A stretch of 64,000 bases of DNA from Siphonodentalium dalli (GCA_032622095.1 CP136061.1:58667301-58731300), one strand, 5' to 3'. Positions 45,669 through 57,523 are shown, counted from the stretch's first letter. The notes: generated by a model not told the origin, from the letters alone. Translations and numbers: made by a program.

Positions 45669-45739
45669 TTAATGCATGTATGGCAGTCACAAACAAAATG
45701 AATGCGGCAGTAATTTACTTGGGTTACACTCAATCTTAC

Positions 45740-45912
45740 CTTTCAGTTTCAGAATCAGAATGCTGACTGGATGAAATCCAGCCACTTTTCAGTCGTTTAT
45801 TCATCATGCTATATTCTTCCAGCTCATGTCTTCGCTTTCGTGTTTGAATGTCTTGTATGGGGTCTTGTATGGGGTCTCGATGTTCTGAAGCTGATTGCTC
45901 ATCAACAAACTT
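45740..45912 (-). CDS. THAP gene exon 4 (basic linker)
   Basis: A 173-bp exon missed by length-based open-frame finding. It is bounded by the acceptor CTTTCACAG and the donor AAAG/GTAAGA. Translated in phase 0 it reads KFVDEQSAS, then a duplicated DPIQDPIQDIQ, the basic run TRKRRH, EEYSMMNKRLK and a Ser-rich end SSSQHSDSETE. It finishes two bases into a codon, which pairs with the single base offered by the 37,055 acceptor of exon 5. The overlapping longer frames on either strand have no splice support. The KRRH and KRLK clusters could serve nuclear import. Confidence 0.78.
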
Positions 45913-46670
45913 CTGTGAAAGAATGTATTAATGATAATAACAGTTGCAATAATAATGAAACAAAGAGTCTGAGTGGTTTCACAGGTCAAATATTATTGCC
46001 CATCAAAAATGACGAGTGACAAACATGACATGCAGGAAAATTGTGTGAATAAATAGTAAATTATTAGTTTCCCTTCAAGTAATTTAAAACAATTATTAAT
46101 CATCCGAAGTAAATAATACCTATTGCATTACACTCTCAAGATAAAGTTACCATCTATCTATTTTTAAGCTGATAATAAACGCTCTTTAATGCTAATTATT
46201 AGTTCTCCTTTAAGACATTTGAGGTCAACGGCACCTATCCTGTGACATTCCCTGTGTCATGTTACCTATATGTGCACCAACTTTCCCACCTATCTTCTGA
46301 GCCGATGGTAAATGCTCTTTATTGATCATGAATTGCCCCGAATTTAGTTTTGGCACAGATGCTGCTAAAACCACATTTGTTTTATATCGTCGTTACTCTT
46401 GTATGCATTATATCAGTAAAACTATCGCCTTTATAACCTTTGGGAAAAGCGTTATATCTCAGGGTTTCTGGTACCAATTGGCCTGTAATTTTTCATTGTA
46501 GTGTTCTAAGATATGCCTCAATGATTGTGGGCTGCCTTGTATGTGTACCAATGTATTAAAATGTGAAATCGAAGATGGCCACTGCGAACATGTTTTTTAA
46601 AACAAAATTCTAAAAACAATTGATAGTTCCCATCTAGAGGCCACCCCAAATATCCATATAGAGCTTTCCG

Positions 46671-46763
46671 ATGAATGGCAACAAGCCATATTTCCGACTA
46701 AATCCTGAAAAATTACCCATAATTCTGCTGTGGTTAAGTGGTCAATTACTTTGGGCATTACTG
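46671..46763. repeat. Right half of a CAGTAATG mariner-like MITE
   Basis: Begins at the hairpin tip ('GAGCTTTCCGATGAATGGC') and ends with GGGCATTACTG before TA. The left half is missing and replaced by an eroded array-element phrase ('CCATCTAGAGGCCACCCC'). Confidence 0.8.
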
Positions 46764-47180
46764 TATGTGTTGAGAGGTGAGCCCAATGTGCCTAGATTCG
46801 GTACATGTATGTATTAATCAAGTATGAAGACGTGTGACAGCTGTCTCAGTAGTCGCAGTATTAAGTTATTAACAAAATACTACATATTGCTATTTAGCTT
46901 TAAGTGTTAGATGCACTTTTTGAAATACTGAATCAGCTGACAGTTGTTTATTTGCACAAAAGGACTCACAGTGCAGTAACATCATGGTCAACAGGGACTT
47001 ATAAGGATTCGCGAAGCATAAAATGACACACTGAATAATAATAATTTTTCTGTGTCATAATTACATGTAAGTTAACTGCCCATCAATATGAGTATACTCC
47101 ACATTTTTCTTTAAAGTGCAGCTATAATAAGTGACAACATGGGTTGATATCCATATAGCCTCGTAAGTATTAAAACAAAC

Positions 47181-47664
47181 CTTTGCAGTAATTGACAGTT
47201 TTGCTGTAATATTGTCGCTGTTGCTTGAAGCTGGCATGGACAGTTTTATCTGTTGCGACTTTTTCTGACATGAATTATTCTCTGGAACACAATTAACAGG
47301 CTCAGCCAAAGGATGCAGAGTTCGTTTCCTTGACGAAATTATGATGTCAGAATCTCTGAAATGTTCCTCACATATAACAGTCTGTATTCCCAATTTAAAT
47401 CCATCGTGTACTTTAATCAGTTCACACCATCTCTTACACTTGTTTCTGCTTTTTAGAACTTTCTTTGGTATCGAAAAGAAATGAGTTTCAGAATTTGTAA
47501 AGACATGAGCTCCTGACTTCTCACCACTTGGAAGAAATTGGTAATTCATGCAGCCATTTACACAACATAGGTTGCGACCTGTGATCTTCTTTGTCGATTG
47601 CTCATCAGGAGTACTGGTTACACTGGACTCTAATGTTGATTGCTTTTCACTGGTCTCATCATGC
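47181..47664 (-). CDS. THAP gene exon 3 (second THAP finger)
   Basis: Codes residues 118-278 of the predicted protein. After a Ser/Thr-rich lead-in (from the acceptor GTACTTCCAG), the THAP signature follows: LCCVNGC (Cys150/151, Cys155), HFFSIPKK, CKRWCELIKV with the invariant Trp, and VICEEHF (Cys215, His218). The spacer between the second Cys and CxxH is 59 residues, slightly longer than the usual 35-53. The donor is ACTGCAAAG/GTTTGT, leaving phase 0 to match exon 4. An alternative is an internal start at the ATG about 20 codons upstream of the acceptor, which would make this the first exon of a separate gene. Confidence 0.8.
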
Positions 47665-47959
47665 CTGGAAGTACACCACACCATTACTGTCATCTGACTA
47701 TCGACAGACACACAAATCACAATTTTGTCTGTTATGTTTTAATTTTCTGTTCACTTTGTTGGGCAAGGTGGCAGTTGAGGTCTTAAAGTGAAACCAAGAT
47801 TTAAAAATCAATGGAACTTGCTTTAAAAATTTCCTGTGGGAGAACCCCCAGACCCCCTTCTAATGAGAGGGGACACCCCTTCTGAAGCCCACCCCATCAC
47901 TGAACTGTGGCCATCAGGATATGCCTATGGCATATCGTGTAAGGATTGAAAAGTACACA

Positions 47960-50900
47960 AATGAAAGTGTCAATGACACTGTAGCTCAACTTAGGTAGGG
48001 GAATAATTTAATGGTTGACAGTAAATGGAGGAATAGGAAAGGTGCTAATTGAAATGTCTAAAATGCGCCAAAGGATTTAGTGATGCAAAGAGTAAAATAC
48101 AAGATGGCTGCTGGTGGCCATTTTTTTTGGCCAATTGACCCCAAAAGAACTCGTTCCCATCTACGTATAATTGTTAACATCCATGACAAATTTTATGAAG
48201 ATCTGACCAAAGCTACGACATACAAATTTCATGATGATCAGACGAACAGTACGACCTTTAGACCGCGCCAATGGATTGAATTTTGAAATCCAAGATGGCC
48301 GCTGGCAGCCATGTTTTTTGGCCGAATGACCCCACAATGATTCGTTCCCATCTACATGTCAATGTCAACATTCATGACAAATTTAATAAATATCAGACCA
48401 AAGGTATGACCTGTAGCCCACGCCAAAGGATTTAGTCATGCAAAAAGTAAAATGCTGGTGGCAATGTTTTTTGACCGAATGACCCCAAAACGACTCGTTC
48501 CCATCTACATGTCATTGTTATAATTAATGACAAATTTCATGACCATTTGACCAAAGCTACGACCTGTAGCCCGCACCAAAGGATTTAGTCATGCAAAGAG
48601 TAAAATCCAAGATGGCTGCTGGTGGCCATGTTTTTTGACCAAATGACCCCAAAACGACTCGATCCCATCTACATGTCATTGTTATCATTCATGACAAATT
48701 TCATGATGATCAGACGAACAGTATGACCTGTAGCCCGCGCCAATGGATTGAATTTTGAAATCCAAGATGGCCGCCAGCAGCCATGTTTTTTGGCCGAATG
48801 ACCCGACAATGATTCGTTCCCATCTACATGTCAATGTCAACGTTCATGACAAATTTTATAAAGATTAGACCAAAGGCAACCTATAGCCCGCGCCAAAGGA
48901 TTTAGTCATGCAAAGAGTAAAATCCAAGATGGCTGCTGGCGGCCATGTTTTTTGGCCGAACGACTCCAAAATCACTCGTTCCCATCTACATGTCAGTGTT
49001 AACATCCATGACAAATTTCATAAACTTCCGACCAAAACAACGACCTGTAGCCCGCGCCAAAGGATTTAGTCATGCAAAGAGTAAAATCCAAGATGGCTGC
49101 TGGCAGCCATGTTTTTTGGCCGAACGACCCCAAAATCACTCGTTCCCATCTACATGTCATTATTAACATCAATGACAAATTTCATGATGATCAGACGAAC
49201 AGTACGACCTGTAGCCCGCGCCAATGGATTGAATCTTGAAATCCAAGATGGCTGCCAGCGGCCATGTTTTTTGGCCGAATGACCCCAAAATGACTCGTTC
49301 CCATCTACATGTCAATGTCAACATTCATGACAAATTTCATAAAGATCAGACCAAAGGTACGACCTGTAGCCCGCGCCAAAGGATTTAGTCATGCAAAGAG
49401 TAAAATCCAAGATGGCTGCTGGCGGCCATGTTTTTTGGCCGAACGACACCAAAATCACTCGTTCCCATCTACATGTCATTATTAACATCAATGACAAATT
49501 TCATGATGATTAGGCGAACAGTACGATCTGTAGCCCGCGCCAATGGATTGAATCTTGAAATCCAAGATGGCTGCCAGCGGCCATGTTTTTAGGCCGAATG
49601 ACCCCAAAATGACTCGTTCCCATCTACATGTCAATGTCAACATTCATGACAAATTTCATAAAGATCAGACCAAAGGTACGACCTGTAGCCCGGGCCAAAG
49701 GATTTAGTCATGCAAAGAGTAAAATCCAAGATGGCTGCTGGCGGCCATGTTTTTCGGCCGAACAACTCCAAAATCACTCGTTCCCATCTACATGTCATTG
49801 TTAACATCCATGACAAATTTCATGATGTTCCGATCAAAGCTACGACCTGTAGCCCGCGCCAAAGGATTTAGTCATGCAAAGAGTAAAATCCAAGATGGCT
49901 GCTGGCGGCCATGTTTATTGGCCGAACAAACCCAAAATGACTCGTTCCCATCTACATGTCAATATTAACATCCATGACAAATTTCATGATGATCAGACGA
50001 ACAGTACGACCTGTAGCCCGCGCCAATGGATTGAATCTTGAAATCCAAGATGGCTGCCAGCGGCCATGTTTTTTGGCAGAATGACCCCAAAATGACTCGT
50101 TCCCATCTACATGTCAATGTCAACATTCATGACAAATTTCATAAAGATCAGACCAAAGGTACGACCTGTAGCCCGGGCCAAAGGATTTAGTCATGCAAAG
50201 AGTAAAATCCAAGATGGCTGCTGGCGGCCATGTTTTTCGGCCGAACGACCCCAAAATCACTCGTTCCCATCTACATGTCATTGTTAACATCCATGACCAA
50301 TTTCATGATGTTCCGATCGAAGCTACGACCTGTAGCCCGCGCCAAAGGATTTAGTCATGCAAAGAGTAAAATCCAAGATGGCTGCTGGTGGCCATGTTTA
50401 TTGGCCGAACAACCCCAAAATGACTCGTTCCCATCTACATGTCAATATTAACATCCATGACAAATTTCATGATGATCAGACGAACAGTACGACCTGTAGC
50501 CCGCGCCAATGGATTGAATTTTGAAATCTAAGATGGCCACCAGCGGCCATGTTTTTTGGCCGAATGACCCCACATTGATTCGTTCCCATCTACATGTCAA
50601 TGTCAACATTCATGACAAATTTCATAAAGATTAGACCAAAGGTACAACCTGTAGCCCGCGCCAAAGGATTTAGTCATGCAAAGAGTAAAATCCAAGATGG
50701 CTGCTGGCGGCCATGTTTTTTGGGCCGAACAACTCCAAAATCACTCGTTCCCATCTACATGACAGTGTTAACATCCATGACAAATTTCATAAACTTCCGA
50801 CCAAAACAACGACCTGTAGCCCGCGCCAAAGGATTTAGTCATGCAAAGAGTAAAATCCAAGATGGCTGCTGGCAGCCATGTTTTTTGGCCGAACGACCCC

Positions 50901-51225
50901 AAAATCACTCGTTCCCATCTACATGTCATTATTAACATCAATGACAAATTTCATGAAGAACAGTACGACCTGTAGGCCGCGCCAATGGATTGAATCTTGA
51001 AATCCAAGATGGCTGCCAGCGGCCATGTTTTTTGGCCGAATGACCCAAAAATGACTCGTTCCCATCTACATGTCAATGTCAACATTCATGACAAATTTCA
51101 TGAAGATCAGACCAAAGGCACAACCTGTAGCCCGCGCCAAAGGAAATTGTTGACGGACACACGGACACACGGACGACGGACGCCAAACCATGGCAATAGC
51201 TCAAACTTACAAGTAAGTTGAGCTA
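47960..51225 (+). mobile_element. Array element 1: about 19 tandem 160-bp units between conserved ends
   Basis: The 5' end is 'AATGAAAGTGTCAATGACAC' followed by TGTAGCTCAACTT; the 3' end is 'AAAGGAAATTGTTGACGG', an ACGGACACACGG tract, 'CCATGGCAATAGCTCAAAC' and AAGTTGAGCTA. Between them 'TCGTTCCCATCTACATGTCA' recurs every 159-161 bp from about 48,149 to 51,055. Two unit types occur, one with 'GGATTTAGTCATGCAAAGAG' and one with 'ATGGATTGAATCTTGAAATCC'. Blocks of units are duplicated (49,747 against 50,230, three units apart). Open frames reading through units are repeat artefacts. It lies in intron 2 of the THAP gene. Confidence 0.87.
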
Positions 51226-51639
51226 ATTATATACCGGTGCCTGGACACCCCATGTATACACATTGTTTTCCACATTTCATACTATATTTTTATGTGCAAA
51301 TGTCAAAGTATTTCTTTATAACCTGTCCACACATGTTTATTGCAATAAATTTATCAATCTATCACTCATCACATGTATTAGTACACCTGCCCCCCCACAA
51401 ATCTATAATAACCATGAATCGTATTCTAACTAAGCAGTATTCGTGTGTAATATAGTTGTCAATTATTACTCAGTTGTTCTGTTTTTCAATTTATTGATAA
51501 ATTGGTCCCATAATCGGCAAGGGCAATATATTTTCTGAGTACTGTTCAAGCACCACGTGCAAAAGCTGAATCAGCCTGAGCTGCATACCTAACCAACCCC
51601 AAAAATAATTTGATAGTTGATACTATATTAACCCTTTCT

Positions 51640-52440
51640 ATACTAAATACTCTTGGATGAGTAGTTATCCCATAAGAAATGTTCAGATAATAATTTCAAC
51701 AAATGTTTGTTGAACTAATTATCTGAACATTTATTTCCCATTAATGAATAGGATTCCTTCTGTAATTTCTATTGTCAGCAGGGGGGGAGGGGTGAAAAAA
51801 TTATTTCCGGCACATATGCCGGGGTGGGTGGGCGGTCAAAGCCACCAACAAGCAATTTTTTCCACAACTAAGAAAAAAAATTCCTGCTTGTTTTTTTAGT
51901 GTTTTGGCAATGAGTTGGGCTTCAAAACCACTTTGAATGAGAGAAATAATGTAATTCTAACTTGTAAACTGACTGCAGGCAGTAATCGTGTTGTATTTTG
52001 TTGCAAATTTTGAAATCCAAGATGGCCGCTGGCAGCCATGTTTTTTTGAACGAATGACCTCAAAATGACTCATTCCTATTTACATGTCCATGTTAACATC
52101 CATGATAAATAGTATGCATAGAAATTCATATACAGCTATTTACAGTGAATTTCCCCCCCGCAAATCTCTGTTTTAGTGTTAAAAGGGGGGGGTGGTGTGT
52201 GTCAAAAAATGGTCGAAAAAAACTGCCGAAAACGGAAACAAATTTGGCGGTGAAGGTGGGTGGGTACAAAAAATGATCGAAAGGGAAATAATGCCATACG
52301 TGCCTGAAATATTTTTCCGACCCCCCCCCCCCCCCCTGTTGTCAGCTCATATTTCCTCCAGATGAATAATAGACTACGCCAATGTATACTTTCATAATTA
52401 GATGGGAGAATCAATTTAGTATAGAAAGGGCCGTTAAACC
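51640..52440 (+). repeat. Repeat whose flanks match 7.64-8.34 kb but whose core matches 1-375
   Basis: The outer left 'TGAACTAATTATCTGAACAT' and outer right 'CCTCCAGATGAATAATAGAC' are shared with the repeat upstream of the zinc-finger exon. The core 51,783-52,168 is the inverted partner of the window's first 375 bases. Long runs of G and C (up to 17) mark the core borders. Confidence 0.7.
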
Positions 52441-52593
52441 TGATTAGGCATATTAAAAATTAATTTGAATTCATTTAAGGTGCCAAAAGCAATGATAAGC
52501 AAAGCCTGGACAGGCCCGGTCGGTATTTCGAGGAGGGCTGTGCACCCTTACTGCACGCTTGAAATTTTACTTGATAGCAGTGCAATACATGTA

Positions 52594-52704
52594 CAGTAAT
52601 GCCCTAATTAATCGACTCCCTAACCACAGCAGAATTATTGGTAACTTTTCAGGATTTAGTCGGAAATATGGCTTGTTGCCATTCATCAGAAAGCTCTCCC
52701 CGAG
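52594..52704. repeat. Left half of a CAGTAATG mariner-like MITE beside the exon 2 donor
   Basis: Starts CAGTAATGCCCTAATTAATC after TA and breaks off in the hairpin tip ('GAAAGCTCTCCCCGAGG'). The next bases are a very eroded second arm running up to the splice donor of THAP exon 2 at 52,727. Confidence 0.8.
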
Positions 52705-52727
52705 GTTGCATACTGATGAATACATAC

Positions 52728-52879
52728 CCTTTCCCGCTTGAACTATTGACCAAAGAAGTTGCACTTCTTTTGGCTGGAATGCTGGGACTTTTTTTCGCCT
52801 TCTTTGATTTCGGTATATAAGGTCCTGCAGGCAAAGGGTCTGGGTGTTCAACAGTAGGGCCGCTCTTGTTCACAAAATG
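52728..52879 (-). CDS. THAP gene exon 2 (end of first THAP finger)
   Basis: Acceptor TTCATTTCAG, donor AAAGG/GTATGT. Phase 0 in, phase 2 out. The first codon is the His that completes the C-x2-H zinc ligand pair begun by exon 1. HFVNKSG and EHPDPLPAGPY follow, a stretch I recognise as typical just after the last His in invertebrate THAP proteins. It continues into a Lys-rich segment (PKSKKAKKSP, PAKRS) that may be a nuclear localisation signal. The exact continuity of the THAP fold across the junction is the best evidence that exons 1 and 2 belong together. Confidence 0.83.
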
Positions 52880-53285
52880 CTGAAATGAAGATTGGAAAAA
52901 TAACAACAGTGCCTATATCTAAATGTATATATAAAAGAGTAGGATCTGTCTGTTAAATTTTTCTCCCAGACCCCTACACCTATTTCAACCAAATTTCGTG
53001 TGGTTACTTGGGGTACTCTGGCGGAGGTTTCAAAATTTTTATTTAAATAATTTAATTAAATAAATAACAAAAAAACAAATACGCTCACTATGGGCCTATT
53101 ACAGTACCTGGTGTATGCCCTTTATAGATGTGTTTTCACTGTGGCCCATGTCATCCAACAGAATATGGGTATAAGTCCACTATGGGCTTTCATAAATATG
53201 AGACCAAATAAGTCCAGTATGAACAAATACCAATATTTAGGTCCAATATAAACCTACTTGCCCGAAGATATAATGAAGTAGCATA

Positions 53286-53422
53286 CAGTAAGGCCCAAAG
53301 TAATTGACCACTTAACCACAGCAGAATTATGGGTAACTTTTCAGTATTTAGTTGGAAATCCTGAAAAATTACCCATAATTCTGCTGTGGTTAAGTGGTCA
53401 AAATTTACTTTGGGCATTACTG
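53286..53422. mobile_element. Short CAGTAA mariner-like MITE
   Basis: Flanked by TA on both sides; 137 bp with 'AACCACAGCAGAATTATGG' arms meeting directly at 'TTAGTTGGAAATCC', so the inner hairpin tip has been lost. Confidence 0.83.
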
Positions 53423-53442
53423 TAATAACATGATCATTATAT

Positions 53443-55180
53443 ATAATGAAAGTGTCAATGACACTGTAGCTCAACTTTGTAAAGAAGGTAATTTTTTTGT
53501 GATGAGCAATGAATAGAGAGATTAAAAATGAGTGTAAAAAATGAGCAGTAAAGGATTTAGTCATACACAGAGTAAAATCCAATATGGCAGCTGGCGGCCA
53601 TGTTTTTTGGCCGAATGACTCCAAAATAACTCTTTCCCATCTACATTCCAATTTCAACAACAACGAATGAAAGTGTCAATGACACTGTAGCTCAACTTGG
53701 AAAGTTGAATGTCTAATACTAGTTTATAGACATGAAGAGAAAAGAGAAAAGTAAAATCCAAGATGGCTGCTGGTGGCCATGTTTTCGACCGAATGACCCC
53801 AAAATGAGTCGTTCCCGTCTACATGTTATCGTTAACATCCATGACAAATTTTATGACGATCAAACTAAAGGTACGACCTGTAGCCCATGCTAAAGAATTT
53901 AGTGATACAAAGAGTAAAATCCAAGATGGCTGCTGACGGCCATGTTTTTTGGCCGAATGATCCCAAAATGACTCGTTCCCATCTACATGTCATTATTAAC
54001 ATTCATGACAAATTTTATGATGATCAGACTAAAGGTATGACATGTAGCCCGTGCTAAAGAATTTAGTCATACAAAGAGTAAAATCCAAGAACGCTGCTGG
54101 CGGCCATGTTTTCGGCCGAATGACCCCAAAATGAGTTGTTCCCATCTACATGTCATCGTTAACATCCATGACAAATTTTATGATGATCAGACTAAAGGTA
54201 GGACCTGTAGCCCATGCTAAAGAATTTAGTCATACAAAGAGTAAAATACAAGATGGCTGCTGGCAGCCATGTTTTTTGGCCAAATGACCCCAAAATTACT
54301 CGTTCCCATCTACATGTCAATATTAACATCTGTGACAAATTTCATGATGATTTGGCCCATGCTAATGGATTAAATTTTGAAATCCAAGATGGCCGCTGGT
54401 GGCCATTTTTTTGTCCGAATGACCCCCAAAATGACTCGTCCCCATTTACATTCCAATTTCAACAGCCATGACAAATTTTATGATGATCAGACTAAAGGTA
54501 CGACCTGTAGCCCGTGCTAAAGGATTTAGTCATACAAAGAGTAAAATCCAAGACGGCTGCTGGCGGCCATGTTTTTTGGCCGAATGACCCCAAAATGACT
54601 CGTTCCCATCTACATGTCATTATTAACATTCATGACAAATTTCATGATGATCAGACTAAAGGTACGACCTGCAGCCCATGCTAAAGAATTTAGTCATACA
54701 AAGAGTAAAATCCAAGATGGCTGCTGGCGGCCATGTTTTTTGGCCGAATGACCCCAAAATTACTCGTTCCCATCTACATGTCAATATTATCATCCATAAC
54801 AAATTTCATGATGATCAGATGAACAGTACGACCTGTGGCCCGTGCTAATGGATTAAATTTTAAAATCCAAGATGGCCACTGGCGGCCAAGTTTTTTGTCC
54901 GAATGACCCCAAAATGACTCGTTCCCATCTACATTCCAATTTCAACAACCATGACAAATTTTATGATGATCAGACTAAAGGTACGACCTGTAGCCCGTGC
55001 TAAAGGATTTAGTCATACAAAGAGTAAAATCCAAGATGGCTGCTAGTGGCCATGTTTTTGGGCATCTACATGTCAATATTAACATCCATTACAAATTTCA
55101 TGATGATCAGACCTGTAGCACGTGCTAATGGATTGAATTTTGAAATCCAAGATGGCCACTGGTGGCCATGTTTTTTTGCT
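53443..55180 (+). mobile_element. Array elements 2a and 2b: repeated 5' ends and about nine 160-bp units, no 3' end
   Basis: One 5' end with a single unit (53,443-53,662) is followed directly by another 5' end (53,665) and about nine units. Units here carry 'GTGCTAAAG(G/A)ATTTAGTCA' and 'CATACAAAGAG', unlike array 1. The array stops at 'GACCCCAAAATG' and runs straight into the SWIM coding relic with no 3' end of the element. Confidence 0.83.
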
Positions 55181-55188
55181 GATTGACC

Positions 55189-56053
55189 CCAAAATGTACA
55201 TGCATGGCTGGGTTGGGTGAGAGTTGTAGTCATGTTGGTGCAGTACTCTTTGCTATGGAAGCCACTGCTAATTTGTATAGGATAAGGACTGTAACCCAGG
55301 TGAAGGCATACTGGCTTGTTCCGAATGGTGCAAAAAAAGTTGATTTTGACATGGTTAAGGACATAAATTTTGCATCATAAAAATCAAAGAAAAGAAAGAT
55401 TGACAGCACTGAAGTTTCGAACTCAACAGTTACGATTCATACCCCAAAGCACTTGTCTACCCCACTCCCCAAAGTTACTCCACAATTCTGGAACAAAACC
55501 AGTTATGTTATCACTAGTTACAAAATTTGCAGGATATTATGTGCCTTCGTGTTTGAGCAGTATTTATCCAAATGTATTGCCAGATTTATATTGTGAAGAT
55601 TACTGTGGATACACCAGTGAGGAAATGAATTATCATGTGCATACCGTTTTGGAAAACCTGACTCACATCAGCTCAGGCTGCTAAAGTTGAGAAAGACAAA
55701 CGTTCACAGAGTGACTCAATTCTAGAGAAGGAAGAATCACAGCATCTCGTGTTAAGGGTGTATGTTGTACGTCCGTCCAAATTCCATCAATTAGTTTGGT
55801 TAGAAATATATGCTACCCACACAGTTACAAATTTTCTACAAACGCTACTAGATGGGGATGTGACCATGAAAAGTTGGCTCTGGAGGAGTACAAGGTTAGG
55901 ATGAATTCACATCACAAGAATTTTGAACTACATAATAGTGGCTTAGTGATAAACCCAGAATTCATTCATCTAGGAGCCACACCTGATGGCATTACCAAAT
56001 GTGACCGTTGCGGCATTGGGACAGTTGAAGTTAAGTGTCCCTACTTAATATAG
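55189..56053 (+). pseudogene. SWIM zinc-finger plus YqaJ-type nuclease relic, frameshifted
   Basis: A broken protein-coding copy. The first piece reads KCTCMAGLGESCSHVG, a SWIM motif (C-x-C, seven residues, C-x-H), then YWLVPNGAKK and an in-frame TAA at 55,378. Basic SKKRKIDS follows in the same frame, then the meaningful frame moves (VPSCLSS... to 55,684), then again. The last piece (55,796-56,053) has GLVINPEFIHLGATPDG and TVEVKCPY, matching the Asp and Glu-x-Lys positions of the YqaJ branch of PD-(D/E)xK nucleases, and ends in TAG. SWIM followed by YqaJ is an arrangement seen in mobile-element-related invertebrate proteins (from memory, not checked). At least two frameshifts and two stops argue for a dead copy; it sits antisense inside THAP intron 1. 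Confidence 0.8.
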
Positions 56054-57065
56054 CCGACAGGAAATCACTAAGTTCCAGATATTTAGTTGATCGTTTGACT
56101 GATTTTTAATGATAGTAAAATGTATGGGTGGTGAATGTAGAGACACATGTCGGCCATTGCTTCTGAGCCGGATCAATCCTAAAAAATATGCTCTCCGGAG
56201 ACAATATTCGGTGGTTAAAATGTTATCAAATGCAACGTGTATGGGTGTTTCTGATGGGAGTTTGTGGTATTTATTGAAAGATGAATTCTTTGCCGATCCA
56301 TCCGTGTATATATCGTTATCATTACTGGGGTGAATGGGCTAAATTTGTGCGACTCCCGAGCGATGGTGAAACGTTGAATTTCTACAGTGCCCCTTGTCTA
56401 TATAATGTTTCATTAACGCGAAGAAGGCGCGTATATAGAGGCGGCGTATATGGGCAGTGCAAAATGGGGGGGCGGACAGCGGAGCGGGTTACAGGTCCCT
56501 GTGCTATGAACCATATAGTTGTGGCCAAGCCAAAAGAAAACAGAAAGAGACTGCCAGTCCTCTGTCAAATAAACCACAAACCGTAAGATTCAAAGTATTT
56601 GATTTGGTATTGAAATGACATAAAGCTGTTACTAATGTACATGATTCACATACTACCGGTATAGCAGTTTGATGCGGGTAACTATAAATTGACACGTTTA
56701 TTCAAGTATCATTAATGACCCATTTGTTGTCATTGTTCAATTTTATTACCAGTGATTAGTATTTACGCAAGCACACAGTGAAATTAATAGTATCATACTT
56801 CCTGTCATCACCTTTATCATACCGACAAAGCATTGTGAAACAACATACCCCACTCAGTACAGGAAGTGTGAAAATTTAAGGGGCTGTTGGTATTTTGTAA
56901 TCGAGCCCCTAGCTGAGGTGTTATGGTTTGTTTTGCTAACTTCCCACTCCCCCTATGGCAAGTTATAACATTATCTGAAGGTGATAAAATGTTTTAATAA
57001 AGTAACACAACATATATATTACTCATGGACACATCTGGTCAACAAATTAAATACTAAATGAGCTG
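56054..57065. other. Unassigned stretch with two overlapping open frames
   Basis: Between 56,109 and 56,586 two short + frames are open, with a CG-rich section (56,395-56,500). One contains WGEWAKFVRLP, reminiscent of the Trp region of a THAP finger, but no Cys or His ligands line up. I cannot assign it. 56,600-57,065 has no feature. Confidence 0.35.
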
Positions 57066-57523
57066 CTATTTATTTACAGAATTCCAAAAGTTTTGCCAGG
57101 AGATTGAAAAATTGAAACAACTCGAAGATAACCCGTTGACGTATATGCTGAGCAGTGATGCACCAGTTGTTGACACTATACAATAGTAAAATAGTAACAT
57201 GTTTTTCCAAACGTTGAAAGTCTTTACTTTCATTTCCCCATTGGTAACATACATGTACATGTGACTGTAATAACATGTGGCTGTAATAAGTTTCCACAAT
57301 ATATATGCAGTATGTATAACATTTTTATAAAATGGTGATAATATTAAGTGACATGATCAAAATGTTCGAGGAAAATTTGGAAGCAACATATGGGGATAAC
57401 CAAAACGTCTCCGAATTCATATGACAAAAACTAATTCATTGAGAATTTGAAACATAATTTAATCAATTGGGATTATATGGTATTATTGTGTTCGTAAAAA
57501 TTATATTTTTTATAATGACTCAC
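57066..57523. other. Intron 1 proximal part, no feature
   Basis: AT-rich intronic sequence on the coding strand of the THAP gene. Two overlapping short minus frames at 57,066-57,299 have no motif. Confidence 0.5.

Noticed and set aside
45771-46019. 82-codon plus frame and 61-codon minus frame overlapping exon 4
   Set aside because: The GT-AG bounded minus-strand exon in a different frame explains the region and joins in phase with its neighbours; these are shadows.
48040-51200. Regularly spaced direct repeats resembling a CRISPR array
   Set aside because: Units are about 160 bp with no unique spacers, in a eukaryotic intron next to mobile-element ends.
48945-51221. Series of near-identical 73-113 codon frames
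   Set aside because: Each covers the same stretch of the 160-bp unit and starts or stops with unit variation; they are artefacts of the non-coding array.
56281-56586. Possible THAP-like remnant with WGEWAKFVR
   Set aside because: The Cys and His ligands of a THAP finger cannot be aligned, and the two frames overlap without splice support.
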